Below are positions 7,353 to 15,630 of a DNA stretch of 15,630 nucleotides, piece by piece (position 1 is the stretch's first letter; each line of letters starts with the position of its first letter). A program made the position numbers and the translations under genes. Under the pieces are notes generated by a model. That model saw only the letters and a list, made by a program, of their open reading frames with translations, was not told where the DNA came from and searched no databases. The DNA is from Pleurotus ostreatus/Saccharomyces cerevisiae fusant (taxonomy: Eukaryota > Opisthokonta). The DNA is taken from NCBI GenBank assembly GCA_024196135.1, contig JAMQCK010000798.1:1-15630 (forward strand). Direction: 5' to 3'.

Positions 7353-8243
7353 TCACAGACGAGGTGACTTGGGCGCGCTCAACCCAGCACGGCGAGGGAT
7401 CTTCGATGGCGAAGTCGGTGTGGTAGGCGAGCGCTGAGTAAGAGGCTTCATGGTCTGCAGAGTTGCCCGAGACCTCCTTGGCATGGTAGGCGATTCCGGC
7501 GGCGTCATGGGCGCCTGAAGGAAGCGGTTGTTGTGCCGCGTAGCCATAGGCGAAGTGGGCGGAGTCATAGGGCCGGTCATGATATCGGATGGTCGATGGG
7601 GACGCTTGATGCCAGGGCGGGGTGTCGATTGCACGAGGTTGGCGACTGGCAGAACCTCCGCATCGGAGCCAGGCGATGAAGGTGGCGTGGGGAGCTGAGT
7701 AGTGGTGAAAGGCCGTAGGGCCGCAAGGGCGGGGTTCTTCTCGTAAAAGGCGCGAACTTTGTCGTCCTCGGCGGCCTGCTTCGCGCGCGCCCCATCGACA
7801 ATCTCGTCGGGGGTGGGCGTGCGGTACGAAGCACTGATCGGGGTTGAGACCTGGGAGGTGGAGGCCGAGCGCGGGGTGGCGGGGTCCTCGTAGTAAGCGG
7901 TAGTGGGGGTCTTGACATCTGCAGAGGAGAGGACGCTGTTGGCCTCGTCCAACATGCCACTCACGGCCACTGCACGCGGCCGCTTCGGGGGGCGCGAGCG
8001 TGCGAGGCGCAGGTGGTTAGGCATGTGAAGGATGCAGGGCTCGGCGGTGCCGAAGCCCACGTAAGTGTAGAGCTCTTGGGTGGGCCGCCCTCGAATCGCG
8101 AACAGGGCGGGGTTGTTATAGGCGAGCGCCGAATGGTAGCCCTGCAGCGGACGTCAGTGAACGTGCTCCACAGCGAGTGATGGCAGACGCACGACTAGCA
8201 TCGACGACGATGCGTGAGTGGCGTAGGCGGTGGCGACAGACAT
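7353..8243 (-). CDS. Disordered SP/TP-rich protein, 279 aa, function unknown
   Basis: Two exons: 8243-8193 (17 codons) and 8141-7353, joined in phase 0 across a 51-bp intron (8192-8142) with donor GTGCGT, branch CACTGAC and acceptor CTGCAG. The N-terminus (about residues 18-65) is the only part that looks ordered (GYHSALAYNN, LYTYVGFGTAEPCILHMPNHLRL) and is probably the conserved module. Then come a basic stretch (RSRPPKRPR) and about 200 low-complexity residues packed with Ser/Thr-Pro: TPPSSPG, MTPPTSPM, MTPPESPT, TPTSPSK, APKSPRL. Many SP/TP sites are typical of targets of CDK or MAP kinases; this is inference. Basic patches (KIPRR, IKRPHRP) would allow nuclear location. The gene is divergent from TRAPPC11 and convergent with the 7-TM gene. 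No named family was recognised. Confidence 0.75.
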
Positions 8244-9056
8244 CGCGGAGGTTTATGTTGGAGATGGGTGGCGGTCAGGGTTGAGAGGGGCGCTGAGGAA
8301 CTCGCTGTTGCCAAAAGGCGTGCAGCAGATGGTGGTTTGAGTGAAAAGGTGACAAGGAGCTGCAAAGCGGAGCCGGGTGGGATTTATAACACCGGTCTCA
8401 CATAGCGCGCGTGACGGGCCCACTGATGCTCGTTGCCACATGCGGACGACAATGGCCATTGATTGCCATGTTTGGGTGTGATCCGGGTGCGTGTATGTTC
8501 CATTTGATGGAGCGCAGCGGGACCAAGTGCGGCGGCGCGGACAGGACTTGCAGACCCTGCGCTAGCATATATCGGAACATCTTCCTGAGGTTGAGTAGGT
8601 GAAAGATGGCCCAGATAACGACGCTGTGCTCATCATGCAGTCGTGCTTGATCAAAGCTGGAGACAAACGCCCCCGAGGCTGCGATCAGGATTGTGCGACT
8701 GCCTTCTGCGTGCTTATGACTGAACAATAGCTGACTACATAAGTACCTTGGATGATGTACCTCGTGTTGCCATGGTCAGGCGAGCGGTCGCGGCCCTTAT
8801 TCGTTGAGGACACGGAAGCCCTTGAGAGCGAGTGAGTCATCTTGAATCTGTACGGACCCCGACCGTAGGCTTTGTGGCTATGATCAAGATCCCTCTTCAT
8901 GAAGGAGTGAGCGACGACGTGATTCTATACCCCGAGCTCGATGCGAACGTCGAGAATGATGATGGCGAGAGCACTGATGCGACGACGGTCCAAGCGGCAC
9001 ATCGCGCGACGCGACTTGTTCGCGGCCTCCATTGGCGTCGTCGAGTGCTTACCGCC
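8244..9056. promoter_or_regulatory. Shared upstream region of the SP/TP gene and TRAPPC11
   Basis: The two genes are transcribed away from this region. On the minus strand a TATAAAT box (8388-8382) lies about 140 bp before the SP/TP start codon, with room for a leader of about 110 nt. No TATA is obvious for TRAPPC11. From 8880 to 9056 an ATG-initiated frame runs without stop into TRAPPC11, so part of this stretch could be coding. Other frames here (such as 8398-8727 minus) look accidental. Confidence 0.5.
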
Positions 9057-12000
9057 ATGAACTCGTATCCCCCAGAGCTGCTCGCGCAGCTGGCGCCAGT
9101 GATGTTCGTCGCTGGACTGGACGCACCGAGCAAGACCGAGCCCTCAACACCATCCCCCGATTCCCAAGCTCAGCCCCCGGAAACGCCGCCCCCTTCAACT
9201 CCTTCGAAGCCCTCCGATCCATTTACCGTACTCATTCTTCGCCTACGAGAAGCGCTGGGCGTTCAGCGCAAGGTCGCCATATATCAGCCTCCAGCAGAGT
9301 CTATCGCGCGCAAGCCAATCCCGCAATTCCAGATCCAGCTTGTCTCGCGCGATGTGCACTTCCCTCCGCGCAAGCTCGTGCGACCAGAGGACCCGGCATA
9401 TGCAAACGCGCACTCACCATTAAGCCCCCTTACACCGTCCTCCCCATTGTACCCCGACGGCCTGATCGCGCCAATATGGATTCGCAAGCATACGCAGCTC
9501 GTACCGTCCGTGTTTGTACTATTCATGAGGCTATACGAACATCCATCGACCCAGCCGCAGTCCCCACTCGATCTGGCGCATGTGCACGAAACGGAGCGCG
9601 AGAGGCATGAGGAAGAACGCAGATTCGATGCAGATCTCTCGAGCGACATCGCGTTGAGGAAGAAGAGTACGAATGAGCGGGGGATCAAGCTTACCGTGGT
9701 GCTTTTGGCGAGCAGGAGGATGCTTGGTGTGTGATACTTTGGCTCCTCTGGTCTCTCGCCTGATACATTGTAGACGATCCAACGCTGGACAGTCGCTTGA
9801 CATTCATACGAAGAAGCAGCGGCCTCGATAGCAGGGCAGCGCTATTCGTCCTCAGCCCCGTCAGCCCGGCCGAATTGCAGGACTTCGTCCGCAGGTGCGC
9901 CTCCCCCCAATCTTCATCTATCTGCGCTGATCCCCACCCCAGTCTACAACAGGCCCTGTACGAACCCGCCATCGAGTACTACACCAATCACTCTAAGCGC
10001 GTTCGCCGCAAGCGCAACCGCCACGCCTCGCAAGCACCCATACCTATCAGCCCTCTCGCTACGAGCACACATATTGTCCGCCCCCTTCGTCCGGAGGGCT
10101 GGACGGTGCGCTATGAGTACAAAATGGCCTGCTTCGCAGAATTTCGGGGTGAGGGCGAGGTCGCGCTGAAGTGAGGCGGCCTGTCTCGCCGCGCAAGTCT
10201 TGAAGCTCATCCGGCAACAGGCATTACCAAGACGCGTACTCGACGCTCATCATCATGTTCGGCTCGCCGCTGATCTTGCCACCGCGCACGAAGAGGTGGG
10301 CAGAGGCGAAAGTGCTGGCAGATTGCATCAACGTCAAGGTCCGTGCCCTCTCATTTACGCGCATACATCTGCTTATTTCGTCCAGATCGTCAAGTTATAC
10401 CTCTACAACAACGAGCACTCCCTCGCCCTCTCCCACCACACCAGCCACATTCGCCAATTCGGCGACTTCTCCCGCGGCTGGGGCATCGGCGAAGACACCT
10501 TCGAGTACTGGTCCTGGATAGCGCGACAGTGCGTGTTCCACACTACTATAACGCCCCTCCCCTTGACAACCCCTCACCCTAATCCCTCCTAGGCATCGCA
10601 TATTTGCCGAGCTTCTCGAGCACGGCACGCGCGCCAACCTGCGCATCCCCGTCCACCGGCCGTCCTTCCCGCTGCAGCAGCCGGCGGGCTTGGAGCCCAT
10701 GGTGCGCGCCCTGGGCGTGAACCCGAGCAGCGCGCTGCAGCACCCGGGGTTCTACTACTATGTTGCGGCACATTGTACGGAGATGCGAAGGGCGCGGTTC
10801 ATGGATGCGTTGGGTGCGATGAGTCCGGCGTCGGCGAACTCGCCGGGGTTTGCGAATGAGAGGAAGGTCGAGCATTTGGTTATCATTTTGGAGGTACGGT
10901 ACTACTCTGGGTGCGGAGCGCTAAGACTGACTACTCCGTGGTTGATCAGCTCTACACCAAAGCGTACGAGCTCTTCAAGAAGTACACGCCGGCATCCGCC
11001 TCGCAGCCTGGCCGCCAGACCCTCTACATCGCCTATAAGATCGCCCAGACGTATCAGACCTCGGGCAAGTTCGACATGGCCGTGCGCTTCTTCGAACGCA
11101 TCGCGAAGACTTACCGACGCGAGCAGTGGGGCGAGATGCTTCGGCCACTGTTAGCGACGTGGTACGAGTGCGCGAAGCTGCTGGGCGATATGGAGATGAG
11201 CGTCCGGTTGGTGGTGGAGATGCTGGGGCATGGTGAGCGGGGTGATTGTGGGTCAGTGAAGAAGCTGCTGATGAGTGATGCAGGTCTGCAGGGCGAGGAA
11301 GATGAGGCGCTGGAAGATATACTGTTGGCAGTGCTGCAAAGTACGGTACCCTCGTCGACGGAGCCGGTGGTCATCGATGCGGCGGACGCCGAGCCTTTGT
11401 GTAAGTAGCATTATCCCTTAGAAGTATTGTCTGACGACTCTGCAGTAAAGCCTACCTTGGTCTTCTGGCCTTCGGAGGTCAAAGTCGGCGAGCCGGCTGC
11501 CTTCCAGATTGCCCTCACAGCGCCGGCAACCGCGTCGATTGCCGCCCTGCCATTCACGACCTTGGAGATATTCTACTCACAGGATCCTGAGCACCCGCCT
11601 CTTACTATCCGTCATGCGGACGACGCCGCGCTGTCGAAACTCGTCGAGCTTGGGGAGCTGTTCCCCGGGGAAGAACGCGAGCTTACGACGAACTTGCGGT
11701 GGTCTACTGGGGCGACGATCGTGCTTGCCGGAACGATGCAGTCGGAGACGCCGACAACATTGACGGTGAGTTAGAACGTTGTATCGACGGGTGCGCGGCT
11801 GACCCAGCGTGATGCAGATTCCAAAGCTTGCGTTGACGATGAAGGAGGGAAACTGGACTATTCAGCTTCCTCTTGACCTTCCCTTGAAGACTGGCTCATC
11901 CGCGCAGGCAAAATGGCTCTGCTCCGTCGACCCTGTGCGATACATGCCCGTGGACAGGGACAATGCGCACTCCGTTGCGTGCGTACCAGCTCACCCGCTT

Positions 12001-13565
12001 AATATCTTTCTCAGACTGCTCACGCGCTTTGCAGCGTGCGCCACCGTCCGTACAGCGTATCGGTCAAGATCGATCAACATGCTCCGGCGTATATTGGCGA
12101 AGACTATCCTATCCTCATCGACATCACCAACACGGACGACCGGTCTTTGGAAGTCACGTTGGATGTGCTGCTGCTGCCGACGGAGGTGGACGACGCAGGT
12201 AGGGAGACTCCCCGTCGGTCTGCGCATGCTCATGCTCATCCACTCGGCGGCAGTCAACACAGTCACTATCGACGACCAGCAGTCAACGAGCTTGGTCAAG
12301 GGCATCGCTTGCGGTACCCTCGTCCCGGGCGCGAGTGTCGTGAAGACGCTGCACTTGTACAGCACTGGCGCAGGCGGTGATCGCGTCCTTGATATCTCGA
12401 CGCAATGTCGTGAGGTCTTGTCCGCCGACGATGCAGATGCTCAGGAGGAACAGACCGAAGCCAGCGACACCCGCCACTCGACAGAAGTCCTTCATACCCT
12501 CGCCGTTCCTACCGTTGAAGCCATCCGCGCTTCATGGGATGTGGCATACGAGCGCGCACCGACGAGCGTTCCGCGGCCGGGCATCGCAGACCTGAGCACC
12601 TTTGATAGCGACTTTTGGGACGATAGCTTGGGTGGGGAGGCAGTGGTGCAGCTCGTGCTGGAGTGTGCTGGACCGTGGAATTTGGAGATCCTGGGCATGG
12701 AGTTGGTGAGAGAGGTGAGTACAAGATATCCACGAAGAAGAGATCGAAGTCTGATCGATGCTGCAGAACAATCCGCAGGCAAAAATTGTGGAAGCGTCAA
12801 CGGACGTGGTTGACGAGGCCATGTTCCCCAGTGGTAAGCAAGACATGATCAGCTTCGGATGCTTGACTGAAGATGCTTATGCAGAATACCTCGCCGGCGA
12901 CGAGATCAGTGACTTGTGCCGTGTCAGCCTTGCGCCGTCAGACAAGTATTACGTTGAGGGTCTCCCCGTCCCAGGACCAGGGCACTACGAGGTCAAATGG
13001 CGACGGTACGGACACCAACTGCCGCTCGCCCCCCTTACTCACGCTTACGCGCAGAATCGCCTCAAACGGCGACCGAGGTCCCGAGTCCACGGCGATCTTC
13101 CCCCTCCCCGCCCTGCGCCCGCCCACGGACGGCCTCATCGCGCTCCTCGACGCGCCCGCGGTCGCCCAGCTGCACCAGCCCGCGCTGATGACCCTGGTCG
13201 TGCGCAACAACCACCCCACGCGCGCGGCGAACGTGCACGTCGCGCTCGAGCCGGACCCAGCGGACGCGTTCGTCGTTGCGGGCGTGCGCGCGGCGCGGCT
13301 GCCCGTGCTCCTGCCGGGCGGCGAGGAGCGCGTGCGCTGGCGGGTGATCCCGATTGCGTGTGGGCTGGTGCGTGCGCCGAGGGTGCGGGTGGTGGATCGG
13401 AGGAGGGCGGGGGTGACGCAGGATGGGGGCGAGGTCGCGGAGGAGGGCGAGCCGGTGAGGGTGGTGGACGTGCGGTTCGGGGGCAGGGCGGAGGAAGTGG
13501 AAGAGAAGGTCGTCGTGGCGGAGGATCTCGAGGATCATTGGCCAACGGTGAGGGTGGCGCCGTAG
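9057..13565 (+). CDS. TRAPPC11: TRAPP complex subunit 11 (foie gras / gryzun family), 1278 aa
   Basis: TRAPPC11 is a subunit of the TRAPP tethering complex acting in ER-Golgi transport and autophagy. Fourteen exons, all in frame: 9057-9726, 9774-9894, 9943-10170, 10221-10338, 10386-10528, 10593-10893, 10950-11400, 11446-11765, 11818-11978, 12035-12198, 12254-12714, 12767-12833, 12885-13005 and 13055-13565. Introns are 45-64 bp. The N-terminus (ELLAQLAPVMFVAGLD, then LVPSVFVLF near residue 150) matches the family's start. The foie gras region (about 240-560) shows AALFVLSP, ALKHYQDAY, LPPRTKRWAEAKVLADCINVK, HPGFYYYVAAHCTEMRRAR and a TPR-like YKIAQTYQTSGKFDMAVRFF. The gryzun region (about 678-1278) begins LKPTLVFWPSEVKVGEPAAF and has FPSEYLAGDE and a beta-rich end. 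Human TRAPPC11 is somewhat shorter, about 1130 aa. Start 9057 was chosen by family alignment; an in-frame ATG at 8880 would add 59 residues. The last exon is much more GC-rich than the rest. Confidence 0.95.
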
Positions 13566-13698
13566 GGCCCCCTTCGTTCTGCGGGTCCGGACTGAGGGAA
13601 GATTCGAATGATTGCTTCTACTTGTGCTGTGAGAGCAGACCTGCGCCCTGCGCTGGGTAAGTATCTGCAGCTGCGCGGTAATGGTGAAGTCGAACCTT

Positions 13699-13727
13699 TC
13701 ACGTGACGATGAAGTGGAGGACACGTG
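13699..13727 (+). promoter_or_regulatory. Pair of CACGTG E-boxes
   Basis: CACGTG occurs at 13700-13705 (within palindromic TCACGTGA) and at 13722-13727 (ACACGTGAT), 22 bp or two helical turns apart. CACGTG is the binding site of fungal bHLH factors of the Cbf1/Pho4/SREBP type. A TATA-like TTTATAT follows at about 13736 and a T6-CTCTCTTC tract at about 13775-13790. Confidence 0.5.
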
Positions 13728-13825
13728 ATGAAAGTTTATATTCTGTGACTGTCACAACACCATTTGGACGGCTTTTTTCTCTCTTCAGTGCAACGATAAG
13801 GGAACTCAGTCCACACCTTCAAAAG

Positions 13826-13874
13826 GTAAGAAATTAGAAGAGCACTGAACGTCCTGCCTTCCTCAAATTGTCAG
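13826..13874 (+). other. Intron-like module downstream of the E-box block
   Basis: The sequence runs GTAAGA ... CACTGAAC ... AAATTGTCAG and is 49 bp. The first ATG after the acceptor (13888) gives only five codons before TGA. It may be a 5'-UTR intron, part of a non-coding transcript, or chance. Confidence 0.35.
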
Positions 13875-14798
13875 TGACGAGATCAACATGGCGGACCCAG
13901 ATTGAGCGATTCGGCGCGCAACGGCACCTTATCGTGTCCAGTACTTACTTGGCCTTGAGATCCTCTGGAGAGCGGGCAACAGGCTGAACGTTGCGGATAC
14001 CTCTCGGAGTCAATCCTCGAACAAGTCTGAGTAAACAGCAATGGCCTTGCTGAACTCCAACCTTTGGGTGTCCCTCTTGGCGAAGGAACGTGTACGCTGT
14101 CGAGCACTGCGCGCGGCGGCTGCGCACTGTCAATATACGTATTTCGCGCTCAGAATTTTCTATTGGCGAGCACCGCGAGGGGGAGCTGGATATTCGTCTT
14201 CCGCGGATGAGCATGAGGACGTGATGCGGCTCCGCTGGACTCCGGTTGGCCTGCGGGGCGGCTGAAGATGGGATCGATGCGGCATGATGCGCGTGGCTAT
14301 TGGGGTGCACGCTTCGTGCCGTGCGAAGTTCAATTGTGTGGAGGATCTGGTTCGTATCCCCTTTTGCAAGGCGTCTTTGTTCCCGCAGCACCCCCGTCCT
14401 GATTCTGCCCGGTTCTCCACGAAAAGAGATGGGGAAAAGAAGTATCTATGCTGAAGATAGAGCAGACGACGAGGAGCACATGAATGCCGCAAGGATACCG
14501 TCTCCTGGACCCTGGCGCGCCGGTGCAGCGGGCTGGCGTCGGTCAGGCGACGGTGAAATCGTAAATTGACCGGTGCTTCTTTCCCGCGTGGCGCTCGCGT
14601 GGTCACGGAAGCAAAGCGCGTCCCCTCGAAGATGCACGCGTTTGAAAACCCAAAAATCCAGAGGGGCCTCAATTACACCTTGTCTCTTACCATCACTGCC
14701 GCTCCTTCATCTGCCCGCTGCTAGCCTGCGTCTGCCCGTGCCCTCTGGGTCCCCCGCCCGCGTCGCCTAGCGCGCTGTATCGTGCCGCCGTCTTCACC

Positions 14799-15630
14799 AT
14801 GGATTCCGCAGGAGGTTGCCCCGAGTCGCTGGAGAGGGTGCGCGACCTTGTCACGTACTTCTCGACGCGTCGCTGACCGTACTGCAGCTGTTCCAGCAGT
14901 TAGAGTTGGAGAGCGAGCGACGTGCCAAGGGAGACTACCGCTTCCGCCACGACGACATCGCGACTACGCCGTCGTCGCCCGAGGTGAAGACCATGGGCCT
15001 GCGCCAGGAGCCGTCCGAGAGCAGCCTGAGGACGAAGCGGAACCGCAGGAGGGGAAGTGTGTCCATCACACGGTTTGGCCAGGTACGCACCCATCCACGC
15101 TGTATAGCGCCGTCGGTACCTGGCCGCTCACGCCCCACCTCTACAGCTGCATGACGACTTCTCAAGCAAGGCAAACAGTCCTGCGTCACCGAAGCGCCTA
15201 TCTGCCATAGCCCCGGAGCGTGACCCACCGTTCTACCAGACTCCTATGGGGGTGTGTACTCCTTCGCATTCCCCCAAGCCCACTGCTAATACCTCCTGTA
15301 GAGCACTAGCAACGGCTCGATCGCTTCTGGCGCGTCGACCGACGCGTCAGACGAGCACCACATCACGCAGATGCAGCAGATTGTCCCCCGCCAGAACACC
15401 ATATCGCGCGCGGTCGGCGGCATGCTCCCCCGGCGACTAAGTCGCGCGCGTTCGGAGCGAGTTATCGGCAATCAGCAGGAGACCAACCTTGTCATCGGCG
15501 TCTCCGTCTCAGAAGCCACCGTCGAGGCGACCGCAGAAGAGGAGGGCGCCATGGAAACGCGCATAGTGGTCCAGCGGCCACTGCGGAATCAGCCGTCGCG
15601 CCTGAGCATGGCGGAGAGCACGCCCGCCAG
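14799..15630 (+). CDS. Basic Ser/Arg-rich protein, N-terminal part, unknown (runs off window)
   Basis: Four exons are visible: 14799-14837, 14888-15082, 15147-15251 and 15302 to the window end, with phase-0 junctions and introns of 50, 64 and 50 bp (GTGCGC...CGCTGACC...CTGCAG, GTACGC...CTACAG, GTGTGT...CTGTAG). The start context CACCATGG is strong. The first 222 residues begin with a short charged, helix-prone stretch (LFQQLELESERRAKGDYRF), followed by disordered sequence rich in Ser, Arg, Glu and Pro. Sites of the type used by PKA/AGC kinases recur: RRRGS, PKRLS, PRRLSRARS and PSRLS. A more regular segment (TNLVIGVSVSEATVEA) lies near the end of the visible part. No family was recognised; a kinase-regulated adaptor or signalling protein is only a guess. 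Confidence 0.78.

Larger units (their letters stand above)
13566..14798. other. 1.2-kb gap with a promoter-like block but no clear gene
   Basis: The left part has two CACGTG boxes, a TATA-like TTTATAT and a pyrimidine tract before an intron-like module; these are listed separately. The right part (about 13945-14680) has long but unconvincing frames on the minus strand and a strong minus-strand donor-like CCAA/GTAAGTA at 13948. The last 100 bp before 14799 are pyrimidine-rich, as in many fungal promoters. No tRNA, rRNA or repeat was recognised. Confidence 0.5.

Noticed and set aside
7577..7960. 127-codon second frame within the SP/TP gene
   Set aside because: A shadow of the repetitive Pro/Ser/Thr codons of the real gene on the same strand.
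8398..8727. 109-codon minus frame in the divergent promoter
   Set aside because: It overlaps the expected promoter and TATA box of the SP/TP gene, and no family was recognised.
12758..13660. 300-codon + frame and 220-codon antisense frame (13062-13724) over the end of TRAPPC11
   Set aside because: They are Arg/Gly/Ala- or Pro/Arg/His-rich shadows of a GC-rich exon. TRAPPC11 splicing keeps one frame through 12758-13565.
13939..13952. U1 snRNA 5' end (GTACTTACTTGG)
   Set aside because: It is the reverse complement of a minus-strand 5' splice site; none of the U1 stem-loops or an Sm site follow.
14160..14672. 170-codon minus frame upstream of the last gene
   Set aside because: Arg/Ser/Pro/His-rich composition typical of antisense GC-rich DNA, no introns and no recognisable motif.

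Overview
The window looks like nuclear DNA from a filamentous basidiomycete, probably an Agaricomycete. The genes are broken by many introns of about 44-64 bp with GT...AG ends and CTGAC/CTGAT-type branch sites. Base composition is moderately GC-rich. One gene belongs to the 7-TM membrane protein type that is abundant in mushroom-forming fungi. No bacterial, phage or CRISPR signature was seen. All gene models were spliced by hand from reading-frame continuity.

Left third (1 to about 4500): a repeat-built locus without a recognisable product. Two arrays (1-928 and about 2219-3047) consist of units of about 150 bp. Each unit has an exon-like part with CAATG motifs, followed by a 50-52 bp module that has every mark of a spliceosomal intron. 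Each array runs into a second, non-array segment that is also duplicated (about 950-1760 and 3060-4060). The whole block of roughly 2.1-2.35 kb is therefore present twice in tandem, and the copies are strongly diverged. No reading frame is open through all units, so the locus is either a decayed repeat-protein gene pair or an unusual spliced RNA locus. Copy A carries a cluster of UUCG-loop hairpins near 1478-1545, followed by a T6 run present in both copies.

Middle (5148-8243): an 8-exon gene for a seven-helix membrane protein (+ strand, 374 aa) converges on a 2-exon minus-strand gene for a disordered protein rich in SP/TP sites (279 aa).

Right half (9057-13565): a complete 14-exon TRAPPC11 gene (1278 aa; TRAPP complex, ER-Golgi traffic and autophagy) lies divergently from the SP/TP gene across a shared upstream region of about 0.8 kb. 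After a 1.2 kb gap with a promoter-like block (two CACGTG boxes, TATA-like sequence, pyrimidine tract, intron-like module) but no convincing ORF, a further + strand gene starts at 14799 and runs off the window. It encodes a basic, Ser/Arg-rich protein of unknown function.

The genes form no pathway or cluster. The unusual part is the left repeat locus.
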